Assembly (NCBI RefSeq): GCF_029351045.1
Contig: NZ_JARKIN010000001.1
Coordinates: 2,672,001 to 2,736,000, forward strand
DNA: 64,000 nucleotides
Source: Streptomyces sp. WMMB303
Lineage (GTDB): Bacteria; Actinomycetota; Actinomycetes; Streptomycetales; Streptomycetaceae
Direction of reading: 5' to 3'
The stretch's first letter is position 1, and the number at the start of each line of letters is the position of its first letter. The notes under the pieces were generated by a model. That model was not told the DNA's origin and did no database searches. It worked only from the letters and a program-made list of their open reading frames with translations. This document shows, in pieces, positions 32,830-41,487 of the stretch. The position numbers and the translations under genes were made by a program.

Positions 32830-33927
32830 ATGCGCTCCGGGAATGGTCGGCACCGCCGCCCCCGCCAAGCCCCCGCACTGTTCGTCGCCGCCGGGGTCAC
32901 AGGTGCCGGAATCGCACTTCCGCTGCTCGGTGCCACCGGCGCACACGCCGCCGACGCCCAGCCCTGGGACCGCGTCGCGGACTGCGAGAGCGGCGGCGCC
33001 TGGAGCGCCAACGACTCCAACGGGTACTACGGCGGGCTCCAGTTGGACCTGGACACCTGGAAGTACTACGGCGGCACGATGTACGCCGAGCGGCCGGACC
33101 TGGCCACCCGCAGCCAGCAGATCGCCGTCGGCGAGAAGATCCTCCAGTCCGAGGGTCCGCGCGCCTTCCCACAGTGCGGCGGCGACCTGAAGCTCGAGAT
33201 CCCCGGCTCGGACGAGGACGCCGACCCGTCCGGTAAGCCGCCGCAGAACCCGGCCGACTCCGCCGGGAAGTCCGACCCCTCCGGCAAGCCCGACGACGCC
33301 GGGAAGTCCGGCGCGCCCGACGCGCAGCACCCGGAGACGGACCCGTCGCCGGACGCGAGCGAGTCGCCCACGGACAACGACGGCAAGGGCGACAAGGGCC
33401 ACAAGGACACCGACGACGGCGGCGCGGACGAGGGCGCGGACTCCGACCGGGGCTCCGGGGAGCCGGAGAGCGGGGAGTCCGGCACGCCGCAGCCGCCGTC
33501 CGACGAGAGCACGTCCGACGCGCCCGGCTCCGGAGCCTCCGAGCCCGGGTCGCCGGACACCGACACCGGCTCCGACTCCGCCGGCGACACCTCCGGCTGG
33601 TCCGACCTCGGCCCGTCGAGCCCGAACCGGCTCAAGTCCCCGTCCGACTCGGACCGGTCCGGCAAGGGCCGGCACCGGGGGCGGCCCGCCGAGGAACGGC
33701 CCGAGCACGACGAGCGCGGCGAGCGGTCCTCCCGGGGCGGGGACCGCGATCGCACCGACGAGAGCGGCGGCCGGCACCGGATCACCGTCCGGGCCGGCGA
33801 CTCGCTCGCGCGGATCGCCGCGGAGCAGGACGTCGAGGGCGGCTGGAGCGAGCTGTACGCGCAGAACCGGGAGACGGTCGGCGACGACCCGGACCTCATC
33901 CGCCCGGGCCAGCACCTGACCCTGTAG
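32830..33927 (+). CDS. Resuscitation-promoting factor-like transglycosylase with C-terminal LysM
   Basis: A 365-residue secreted muralytic enzyme. Residues 1-40 are a signal peptide ending THGA/GAHA-like (LLGATGAHAADA). The Rpf lysozyme-like domain follows at about 45-120 (WDRVADCESGGAWSANDSNGYYGGLQLDLDTWKYYGG, with the catalytic glutamate in CESGG). A long Asp/Ser/Gly/Pro linker covers about 130-310, and the LysM at about 318-364 (ITVRAGDSLARIAAEQDVEGGWSELYAQNRETVG...LIRPGQHLTL) binds peptidoglycan. It probably aids spore germination. GAGAGG lies seven bases before the ATG. The linkage to enolase matches the Streptomyces Rpf/LysM locus. Confidence 0.92.
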   Translation: MRSGNGRHRRPRQAPALFVAAGVTGAGIALPLLGATGAHAADAQPWDRVADCESGGAWSANDSNGYYGGLQLDLDTWKYYGGTMYAERPDLATRSQQIAVGEKILQSEGPRAFPQCGGDLKLEIPGSDEDADPSGKPPQNPADSAGKSDPSGKPDDAGKSGAPDAQHPETDPSPDASESPTDNDGKGDKGHKDTDDGGADEGADSDRGSGEPESGESGTPQPPSDESTSDAPGSGASEPGSPDTDTGSDSAGDTSGWSDLGPSSPNRLKSPSDSDRSGKGRHRGRPAEERPEHDERGERSSRGGDRDRTDESGGRHRITVRAGDSLARIAAEQDVEGGWSELYAQNRETVGDDPDLIRPGQHLTL

Positions 33928-35391
<1,464 letters not shown>

Positions 35392-35407
35392 CCGCCGCAC
35401 GCCGCGC

Positions 35408-35462
35408 CGCCGGTGCTCTGCGCCCCCACTCCTCCCGGGGTCCCGGGGGCAGGGCACCGGCG
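35408..35462 (+). terminator. Interrupted hairpin after enolase
   Basis: CGCCGGTGC (35408-35416) pairs with GCACCGGCG (35454-35462), and inner GCCCCC (35422-35427) with GGGGGC (35445-35450). It may attenuate eno read-through into divIC. Confidence 0.55.
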
Positions 35463-35506
35463 ACACCGTTCGCACAGCTTCGGCAGCTGGACCGCAGGGG
35501 AGAGGT

Positions 35507-35983
35507 ATGGGAGCGGACCGGGACCGTTTCTCCACCGCGACGCGCCTGCGCGCGCTCGGCGCCCAGGCCGCCGAGCGGGTGTACCGCGCCCAGGGCCGCA
35601 CGGTCCGCACCCCGCGCAAGGGGAGGCTCACCGGCCGGGCCGCGCTCCTCGCCCTGGTGGTGTGCTCCCTGGTCGTCGCGCTCGCGTACCCGACCCGGCA
35701 GTACATCACCCAGCGTTCGCAGATCGCCGACCAACGCCGGCAGGCCGAGCAGGCCCGTGCGGAGGTGAAGCGGCTGCGCGAGCAGCGGGCCCGCTGGCAG
35801 GACCCCGCCTATGTGGAACGGCAGGCCCGTGAGCACCTGCACTTCGTCCGCCCCGGCGAGACCGGCTACACCATGCCGGACGGTACCGCGGAGGTGCGCC
35901 GCCCCCGCGCGCACGAGTCGGAGGACCGGGCCTGGTACCAGAACCTGTGGGACGGTGTGGACCGCGCGGACCAGGACGGGTGA
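35507..35983 (+). CDS. divIC: Septum formation initiator family protein (DivIC/FtsB-like)
   Basis: A 158-residue bitopic division protein. A basic about 44-residue cytoplasmic tail precedes one membrane helix (about 46-66, AALLALVVCSLVVALAYPTRQYI). A coiled coil follows (RSQIADQRRQAEQARAEVKRLREQRARWQDP), then the family box YVERQAREHLHFVRPGETGYTM. The partner is FtsL in the septal FtsQLB-type complex. In Streptomyces it supports efficient sporulation septation. GGGGAGAGGT lies before the ATG. Its position downstream of eno is the conserved actinobacterial arrangement. Confidence 0.93.
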   Translation: MGADRDRFSTATRLRALGAQAAERVYRAQGRTVRTPRKGRLTGRAALLALVVCSLVVALAYPTRQYITQRSQIADQRRQAEQARAEVKRLREQRARWQDPAYVERQAREHLHFVRPGETGYTMPDGTAEVRRPRAHESEDRAWYQNLWDGVDRADQDG

Positions 35984-36033
35984 ACCGCCCGCCGCGCCTC
36001 TTCCCCGGGCGAACCGCTGCCCGGCCCCGCCTC

Positions 36034-36073
36034 ATGACGATCGACCGCACGACATGACGATCGACCGCACGAC
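36034..36073. repeat. Perfect 20-bp tandem duplication
   Basis: Two identical, adjacent 20-mers (36034-36053 and 36054-36073) lie between divIC and the DUF501 gene. Each begins with ATG. The first encodes MTIDRTT-stop, whose TGA overlaps the second ATG; the second encodes MTIDRTTTEPS-stop. The preceding sequence lacks a good ribosome binding site. Confidence 0.9.
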
Positions 36074-36120
36074 GACCGAACCCTCCTGACGACCGAAGCG
36101 AAGCGACGAGCACCCCACCC

Positions 36121-36669
36121 ATGGACACCCCACCGCCCCGCACCGAGCCGACCGCGCCCACCGACGCGGACATCGCCGCCTTCAAGGAGCAGCTCGGCCG
36201 CCCGCCGCGCGGGCTGCGCACCATCGCCCACCGCTGCCCCTGCGGGCTGCCCGACGTGGTGGAGACCGCACCCCGGCTGGAGGACGGCACGCCGTTCCCC
36301 ACCACGTACTACCTGACGTGCCCGCGCGCCGCCTCCGCCATCGGGACGCTGGAGGCGAACGGCGTGATGAAGGAGATGACGGCGCGGCTGGCCGAGGACG
36401 CGGAGCTGGCCGACGCCTACCGCGCCGCGCACCAGGACTATCTGGCCCGCCGCGACGCCATCGAGGAACTGGTCGGCTTCCCCAGCGCGGGCGGGATGCC
36501 CGACCGGGTCAAGTGCCTGCACGTGCTGGTGGCGCACTCGCTGGTCGCCGGCCCCGGCGTCAACCCGCTCGGCGACGAGGCGCTGGCGATGCTGCCCGAG
36601 TGGTGGCGCAAGGGGCCGTGTGTGACGGTCCCCGAGGAGACGGCGGAACCCGAGGAGGCCCGGCCGTGA
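36121..36669 (+). CDS. DUF501 domain-containing protein
   Basis: A 182-residue soluble protein. Conserved DUF501 features are RPPRGLRTIAHRCPCGLPDVVETAPRLEDGTPFPTTYYLTCPRAASAIGTLEANGVMKEM, with three cysteines (CPCG and TCP) that could hold a metal, and later GMPDRVKCLHVLVAHSLVAGPGVNPLGDEALAML. The function is unknown, but the gene sits with divIC and ppx in many actinobacteria. The Shine-Dalgarno sequence is weak. Its stop overlaps the ppx GTG (GTGA), so the two are coupled. Confidence 0.88.
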   Translation: MDTPPPRTEPTAPTDADIAAFKEQLGRPPRGLRTIAHRCPCGLPDVVETAPRLEDGTPFPTTYYLTCPRAASAIGTLEANGVMKEMTARLAEDAELADAYRAAHQDYLARRDAIEELVGFPSAGGMPDRVKCLHVLVAHSLVAGPGVNPLGDEALAMLPEWWRKGPCVTVPEETAEPEEARP

Positions 36670-37640
36670 CGACGAACCGTGTGGCAGCCGTCGACTGCGG
36701 CACCAACTCCATCCGCCTGCTGGTGGCCGACGTGGCGGTATCGGCCGACGGCACCCCGGGCGGTCTCACCGAACTGGACCGCCGGATGGAGATCGTCCGG
36801 CTGGGGCAGGGTGTGGACCGCACCGGACGGCTGGCACCCGAGGCACTGGAGCGGACCTTCGCCGCCTGCCGCCGCTACGCCGAGGTCCTCGCCGAGTTCG
36901 GCGTGCCGCCCGAGCGGACCCGCTTCGTGGCCACCTCCGCGTCCCGCGACGCGGAGAACCGGGACGAGTTCGTCCGCGGCGTGCTGGACATCCTCGGCGT
37001 CGAGCCGGAGGTGATCACCGGCGACCAGGAGGCCGACCTCTCCTTCACCGGCGCCACCGAGGGGCTGGCACCCGGCACGTTCCCACCGCCGTACCTGGTG
37101 GTGGACATCGGCGGCGGCTCCACCGAGTTCGTGCTGGGCAGCGAGCGTGTCGAGGCGGCCCGCAGCGTCGACGTGGGATGCGTCCGGCTGACCGAGCGCC
37201 ATCTCACGCCCGGCGGCGCCCGCACCGAGATCCCGACCGCCGAACAGATCGCCGCGATCCGCGCCGACGTGCACGCGGCGCTGGACCAGGTGGCGCAGAC
37301 GGTGCCGCTGGAGCGGCCGCACACCCTGGTGGGGCTCGCGGGCACCGTCACCACGCTCGGCGGCATCGCGCTGGAGCTGGACGCCTACGACTCGGCCCGC
37401 ATCCACCATTCCCGCCTCCCGCTGGCGCAGGTCCGCGAACTCACCTCCCGGCTGCTGTCCGCCACCCACGACGAACGTGCCGCCATCCCCGTCATGCACC
37501 CGGGGCGGGTCGACGTGATCAGCGCCGGAGCCCTCGTCCTGCTGACGCTGATGGAGCGGATCGGCGCCCAAGAGGTCGTGGTGAGCGAGCACGACATCCT
37601 CGACGGCATCGCGCACAGCTGCGCCGCGGGGCGCTCCTGA
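36666..37640 (+). CDS. Ppx/GppA-family exopolyphosphatase
   Basis: A 324-residue ASKHA-fold phosphatase acting on polyphosphate or pppGpp. Phosphate-1 loop AAVDCGTNSIRLLV is at about 6-19, VATSASRDAENRDEFV near 95, EVITGDQEADLSFTGA, the phosphate-2 loop YLVVDIGGGSTEFVLG near 145, and the late GLAGTVTTLGGIAL. The C-terminal HD-like extension of long Ppx enzymes is missing, as is normal for the actinobacterial short form. The GTG at 36666 overlaps the DUF501 stop. A hairpin terminator lies 20 bp downstream. Confidence 0.93.
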   Translation: MTTNRVAAVDCGTNSIRLLVADVAVSADGTPGGLTELDRRMEIVRLGQGVDRTGRLAPEALERTFAACRRYAEVLAEFGVPPERTRFVATSASRDAENRDEFVRGVLDILGVEPEVITGDQEADLSFTGATEGLAPGTFPPPYLVVDIGGGSTEFVLGSERVEAARSVDVGCVRLTERHLTPGGARTEIPTAEQIAAIRADVHAALDQVAQTVPLERPHTLVGLAGTVTTLGGIALELDAYDSARIHHSRLPLAQVRELTSRLLSATHDERAAIPVMHPGRVDVISAGALVLLTLMERIGAQEVVVSEHDILDGIAHSCAAGRS

Positions 37641-37660
37641 CCCAAGGCGACGGCCCGATC

Positions 37661-37692
37661 GGCGCTCCCGGCGGACTTCCGCCGGGAGCGCC
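37661..37692 (+). terminator. Hairpin terminator of the eno-ppx cluster
   Basis: A perfect 14-bp stem (37661-37674 with 37679-37692) and 4-base loop just after the ppx stop. A small run of GCGCCGCCGT repeats follows at 37688-37727. The rest of the gap to 37889 holds only the next gene's leader. Confidence 0.85.
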
Positions 37693-37889
37693 GCCGTGTG
37701 CGCCGCCGTGCGCCGCCGTGTGCGGGCGGTGTCGGCCCGGTCCCCAGCGGGCACACGTCCCTGTGGAGCAGGGCGGGTTGAGGCAGGCCCGGGGCGGCCG
37801 CACCGTTCACAATTCACCGGAGACGGCCACCCGGCCGGCCCTACCATCGAAGCGACAGCCACCAGGCCCGAAACCGCTGAGGTGCACAC

Positions 37890-39092
37890 GTGAGCAACTG
37901 GGCTGATCTGACGACGGGCAAGGGCATCAAGGCCCTGCGGGGCTCCGACCTCACCCAGTACGAACTCGCCGAAGCCGCAGGCGTCTCCTACGCCCTGGTG
38001 CAGAAAGCCGAGCAGGACCGCGGGGAGCTGTCCGTCGGCTCCCTGCTCAAGCTCGCCCGTGCGCTCCGCACCGACGTGGCCGTCATTCTCGGGCAGCAGG
38101 CCCCGCGCCGGGGCATGAGCAGGGACACCAGGGCCGCTGTCCGGCGGCTCTCCGAGGCGGTGCACGACAGCGCGCTCGGCGGGTGGGAGGGCATCGAGGA
38201 ACCGAGCACGCTCGGCCAACTCTCCGCCGCGCACGACCGTCTGGGCACCGCCTACTGGCAGGGCTCGTTCGGGGAACTGAGCGAACTCGCGGCCAAGGTG
38301 CTGCTCGAAGGGCGGGCCGGGTACGCGCGGGCCACGGGCCACGAGCGTGAACAGCTCGCTTCGCTGCTCGCCAGTACCTACCAGTTCGCCTCCTCGACCG
38401 CGCTCCTCCTCGGGCAGCGGGACCTCGCCCTGAGCGCGCTCACCTCCGCCCGTCACCTGGCGGCGGACTCGGGCGACGAGGTGCAGGCCGCGCTCGTGGA
38501 CTCGACGCTGTCCTGGATCTCGCTGCGCAGCGCCAGAATCCAGCGGGCGGTGTCCGTCGCCGAGCAGGCGGCCGCCCGGATCGAGCCCTCCTTCAGCGGG
38601 GCGTCCCGGCCCCGGATGGTCGCGTACGGCCGGCTCATGGTCTCCGCGGCCGTCGCCGCGTCACGGCAGGGCGACTCCGTCTCCGCGGACGACTATCTGT
38701 CGCAGGCCCACGCGGCGGCCGCCCGGCTCGGTGCGGACACGGCGATGTACGGCACGCACTTCGGCCCCACCATGGCGAACACCGAAGCCGTGGGCATCGC
38801 GGTGGCACTCGGCAACCACGGAAGGGCGCTGCAACTGGCGGCGCGCACCCGACTGCCCCGCGCCATGCCCAAGCTGGCCCGCAACCGCTACAAGCTCGAC
38901 GTCGCGCTCGCGCAGTGCTCGGCCGGGCTGTACGACCAGGCGGGCGACACCCTGGTCGAGGTCGGTCTCGACGCGCCGGAGTGGGTGCGGCACCAGGCGC
39001 TGCCGGGGGTCATCGGCCGGCGGATCGCGAAGGTGTCGACGGCGCGGGTCCGCAGCATCGGCGAGGCGATCGGGGTCCCGCTGGTCGCGTGA
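37890..39092 (+). CDS. XRE-family helix-turn-helix regulator with helical-repeat C-terminus
   Basis: A 400-residue protein. The N-terminal Cro/CI HTH covers about 10-68 (KALRGSDLTQYELAEAAGVSYALVQKAEQDRGELSVGSLLKLARAL). The remaining about 320 residues are helical, with TPR-like repeats (ASTYQFASSTALLLGQRDLALSALTSARHLAADSGDE; LDVALAQCSAGLYDQAGDTLVEV). This architecture resembles Streptomyces regulators that sense a peptide or sit next to peptide-modification genes. GAGG is eight bases before the GTG. It heads a co-directional set ending in the peptide and PIMT genes, so it is the best candidate regulator of that locus. Ligand and targets are unknown. Confidence 0.87.
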   Translation: MSNWADLTTGKGIKALRGSDLTQYELAEAAGVSYALVQKAEQDRGELSVGSLLKLARALRTDVAVILGQQAPRRGMSRDTRAAVRRLSEAVHDSALGGWEGIEEPSTLGQLSAAHDRLGTAYWQGSFGELSELAAKVLLEGRAGYARATGHEREQLASLLASTYQFASSTALLLGQRDLALSALTSARHLAADSGDEVQAALVDSTLSWISLRSARIQRAVSVAEQAAARIEPSFSGASRPRMVAYGRLMVSAAVAASRQGDSVSADDYLSQAHAAAARLGADTAMYGTHFGPTMANTEAVGIAVALGNHGRALQLAARTRLPRAMPKLARNRYKLDVALAQCSAGLYDQAGDTLVEVGLDAPEWVRHQALPGVIGRRIAKVSTARVRSIGEAIGVPLVA

Positions 39093-39186
39093 CGCCGACG
39101 CGGCGTAGGAGTCGGCCGGACACTCGTTGCGCTGGTCCTACGTCGGATCTCTTCACCCTGGGTGAGCGAGGCGACACGATTGATGC

Positions 39187-39672
39187 ATGGTCAGCAGCGA
39201 GCAGGGACTCAGGAAGCGGCCGACTCCGGCCCGGCGCACCGAGGGTGAGAGGCGGCGGCGGCACGCTCTCGCGGATCACGCGGCCGGTCACGTACCGGGC
39301 GAGGGCCCCGTGCCCGCCCGCGTGGCGAAGGTCGACCGGTTCCGGGTCGTGGTCTATCTGTGCGCGGCGGCGAACTCCGACATCGCGGGGCCGCGCGAGG
39401 AGTGCCTCGCGTACGCCGGGTCGTTCGGCTGGCAGATCGTGGACGTGGTCGAGGACCGCGTCGGGCTGCTCCCGCCGGAGGGACGCGAGGGGCTGGCCCG
39501 CGCCGTGGAACTGGTCGAGGAGCGGAAGGCCGGTGCGGTGCTCACACCGTGGCGCTCGATGATCTCGACCATTGCGCAGGAGTACGACGAGGTGGCGCGG
39601 AGCGTCGAGAAGGCGGGCGGCTTCCTGCACGTCATGGGCGCCGACCGGGCCCGTCCGCACACTCCGTGCTGA
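39187..39672 (+). CDS. Degenerate resolvase-N-terminal-like protein
   Basis: A 161-residue protein. After a basic 45-residue leader, RFRVVVYLCAAANSDIAGPREECLAYAGSFGWQIVDVVED...GREGLARAVELVEERKAGAVLTPWRSMISTIAQEYDEVARSVEKAGGFLHVM follows the serine-recombinase catalytic-domain pattern strand for strand. However, the nucleophilic Ser of the YxRVSTxxQ motif is not in place, and the LDRLSR arginines are replaced by PWRSM. There is no DNA-binding domain. It is therefore not an active recombinase; perhaps a regulatory or structural relative. ATG at 39187; weak ribosome binding. An inverted repeat (CGTAGGA 39104-39110, TCCTACG 39136-39142) lies upstream. Confidence 0.65.
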   Translation: MVSSEQGLRKRPTPARRTEGERRRRHALADHAAGHVPGEGPVPARVAKVDRFRVVVYLCAAANSDIAGPREECLAYAGSFGWQIVDVVEDRVGLLPPEGREGLARAVELVEERKAGAVLTPWRSMISTIAQEYDEVARSVEKAGGFLHVMGADRARPHTPC

Positions 39673-39697
39673 CACCGCGCCGGACGCGGGGTGCCGC

Positions 39698-40159
39698 ATG
39701 GGCGTGAGGCCGCTGGAGTTGTGGGCCCGGTTCGACTTCCGCCGCGGATCCTGCCACCGCTGCGAGCGTACGAACCTGCCGGTGGCGTGCCTGGGGACGA
39801 TGGAGGCGCGCGGTGTCACCGTCCCCTTCCGTGCCTGCCACTGGTGCGTCTTCCGGGTCGAACAGCTCCATTGGGTCGAGGCCGAGCGCGCTCGACTCCG
39901 GGCCGGCGGGCCCGTGCCGGAGCAACAGCCCACCCCACACCGACCCTCGCGGCGGGCGCTGTGCGTGCCCGGTGTCCCGCTGCGCATCGGGCGCCTGCTC
40001 AACAGCGCCCGCGTAGGCTCCGCCTCGGCCGCGCCCGATGGTTCATCGCCCGGTCGAGGCGGATTTCAGAAGCACCACCCGAGCACCACCGATCAGGAGG
40101 TACACAGTGGACGCGTTTCCGTGGATGACGCGGGCGGATGGTGGAAATCCGCAGGATGA
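39698..40159 (+). CDS. Four-cysteine (zinc-ribbon-like) small protein
   Basis: A 153-residue protein, if the frame is used to its stop. The conserved-looking part is residues 1-65: RFDFRRGSCHRCERTNLPVACLGTMEARGVTVPFRACHWCVFRVEQLHWVEAERARLR, with CHRC and CHWC pairs that could hold one zinc. After about residue 70 it is Pro/Ser/Arg-rich and looks unstructured. The tail overlaps the start of the peptide gene by 53 bases, which would couple or interfere with its translation. ATG at 39698, or GTG six bases later. No known function; it is always read here as part of the XRE-PIMT set. Confidence 0.55.
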   Translation: MGVRPLELWARFDFRRGSCHRCERTNLPVACLGTMEARGVTVPFRACHWCVFRVEQLHWVEAERARLRAGGPVPEQQPTPHRPSRRALCVPGVPLRIGRLLNSARVGSASAAPDGSSPGRGGFQKHHPSTTDQEVHSGRVSVDDAGGWWKSAG

Positions 40160-40247
40160 CAGCGACTCCGGCAACAAGCACGGGGGCGGCGGCTCCGACG
40201 AGGGCGGCAACACCTCGGACGGCCAGGGCCCGGCGGACGGCGAGTAA
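40107..40247 (+). CDS. Putative 46-residue RiPP precursor (imiditide-like)
   Basis: A short gene with a very good start: AGGAGG (40095-40100), six bases, then GTG. The peptide has an N-terminal hydrophobic patch DAFPWMTR, comparable to PW-x-x-R leader patches of ATP-grasp-associated RiPP precursors, then a core almost solely of Gly, Asp, Ser and Asn. It contains eight Asp residues (2, 11, 17, 18, 20, 31, 38, 44), three as Asp-Gly (11, 38, 44), the sequence context most prone to aspartimide. It has no Cys and no signal peptide. Its TAA is followed with zero gap by the methyltransferase GTG. Precursor status is inference from size, composition, ribosome binding site and context. Confidence 0.65.
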   Translation: MDAFPWMTRADGGNPQDDSDSGNKHGGGGSDEGGNTSDGQGPADGE

Positions 40248-41432
40248 GTGACCGCCGAGACTCCCGGCACGAAGGAGGCGGGCCCGGGAGGGCTGGCCTC
40301 CGTGCTGCTGGAAAAGGGTGCACTCACGTCGGATTGGATGCCCGCGTTCAAGGCGGTGCCGCGTGACGCGTTCGTGCCCGATCGGCTGTGGCCGGGGACG
40401 GCGGGCGGTAACCGTCAGGGCGAGGTGATCGACCGCAAAACGGACCCGGCGCGGTGGTGGGGGAAGGTCTACAGCGACGTTCCGCTCACGACGCAATGGG
40501 ACGACGGCGCGCACCCGGGCACGGACAAGGGCCGGTCTCCGACCTCGTCCAACTCCATGCCCAAGATGGTGTTTTCGATGCTCGACGCCCTGAGCGTCGG
40601 GCGCGGAAATCGGGTGTTGGAGATCGGGACCGGCACGGGCTGGAATGCGGCCCTGCTGTCTTACCGGCTCGGCCCGGACAACGTGGTGACGGTCGAGGTC
40701 GATCCGTCCGTCGCCGAGGAAGCGCGGCGCCGCCTCGCCGCGGTCGGCCTCAACCCGTTGTCCGTCGTCGGCGACGGCGCGCAGGGTTACCCGGACGGCG
40801 CCCCGTACGACCGCATCATCGCCACGTGCGGGATCTCCACCGTGCCGTACGAGTGGGTCGAGCAGGCCGCGGAAGGAGCCGTGATCGTCGCCCCGTGGGG
40901 TCCGCCCTACGGCGGGCAGGGCGTCGCGCGGCTGAGGGTCGGCGAGGACGGCGTCGCCATGGGGCAGTTCGTGATGTCCTCGGCGTTCATGCGCCTGCGC
41001 GACCAGCGCGACACGTTCCCGCCGACGGACGCGTTTCCCGGCGCGTCGAACTGGCCGAGCACCGCGTCGCGGCGCACGACGACCCTCTCGCCGGACGACA
41101 TGGGCTCCTGGCACCACATGTTCACGCTCGGCGTGCAGGTGCCCGACATGTTCTGTCGCGTCGAGTGGCGCAGGGCCGGCGCGTACCGGCTGTGGCTCCT
41201 CGACATGGGCTGCACGTCGTGGGCGACGGCCGACCACGAACCCGGTCGCGGCGAGTTCGAGGTCGCCGAGTACGGACCGCGCCGCCTGTGGGCCGAGGCG
41301 GAGGCCGTCCTGTCCTGGTGGCGCGAGCACGGCGAGCCGGGGTTCGCACGGTACGGGCTGACGGTCGCTCCGCGCGGTCAGCGGGTGTGGCTCGACCACC
41401 CGGACAACCCGGTACCGGTGCGGGTGCCGTAG
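40248..41432 (+). CDS. Protein-L-isoaspartate O-methyltransferase homologue with C-terminal extension
   Basis: A 394-residue SAM methyltransferase. PIMT features are VPRDAFVPDRLW at 37-48, SPTSSNSMPKMVFSMLDAL at 97-115 (the Ser-Gln/Pro active-site loop region), the SAM motif VLEIGTGTGWNAALL at 123-137, VTVEVDPSVAEEA and GDGAQGYPDGAPYDRIIATCGI. Repair PIMTs are about 210-230 residues; the extra about 150 at the C-terminus (FTLGVQVPDMFCRVEWRRAGAYRLWLLDMGCTSWATADHEPGRGEFEVAEYGPRRLW) match the kind of tail seen in RiPP-associated PIMTs. It directly follows the peptide gene. Proposed role: methylate core Asp so that it cyclises to aspartimide. Confidence 0.85.
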   Translation: MTAETPGTKEAGPGGLASVLLEKGALTSDWMPAFKAVPRDAFVPDRLWPGTAGGNRQGEVIDRKTDPARWWGKVYSDVPLTTQWDDGAHPGTDKGRSPTSSNSMPKMVFSMLDALSVGRGNRVLEIGTGTGWNAALLSYRLGPDNVVTVEVDPSVAEEARRRLAAVGLNPLSVVGDGAQGYPDGAPYDRIIATCGISTVPYEWVEQAAEGAVIVAPWGPPYGGQGVARLRVGEDGVAMGQFVMSSAFMRLRDQRDTFPPTDAFPGASNWPSTASRRTTTLSPDDMGSWHHMFTLGVQVPDMFCRVEWRRAGAYRLWLLDMGCTSWATADHEPGRGEFEVAEYGPRRLWAEAEAVLSWWREHGEPGFARYGLTVAPRGQRVWLDHPDNPVPVRVP

Positions 41433-41447
41433 CGGCGTCGCCCCTCG

Positions 41448-41487
41448 CCCCGGCCCGGCGACCACCCGTGGTGGGGCCGGGCCGGGG
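41448..41487. terminator. Bidirectional hairpin between PIMT and mazG
   Basis: CCCCGGCCCGGC (41448-41459) pairs with GCCGGGCCGGGG (41476-41487), with inner CCACC (41462-41466) and GGTGG (41470-41474) around a 3-base loop. It separates the convergent PIMT and mazG genes. Confidence 0.8.

Noticed and set aside
40248..41432. Graspetide cluster with ATP-grasp ligase
   Set aside because: No ATP-grasp protein is encoded on either side; only the PIMT and the peptide adjoin.
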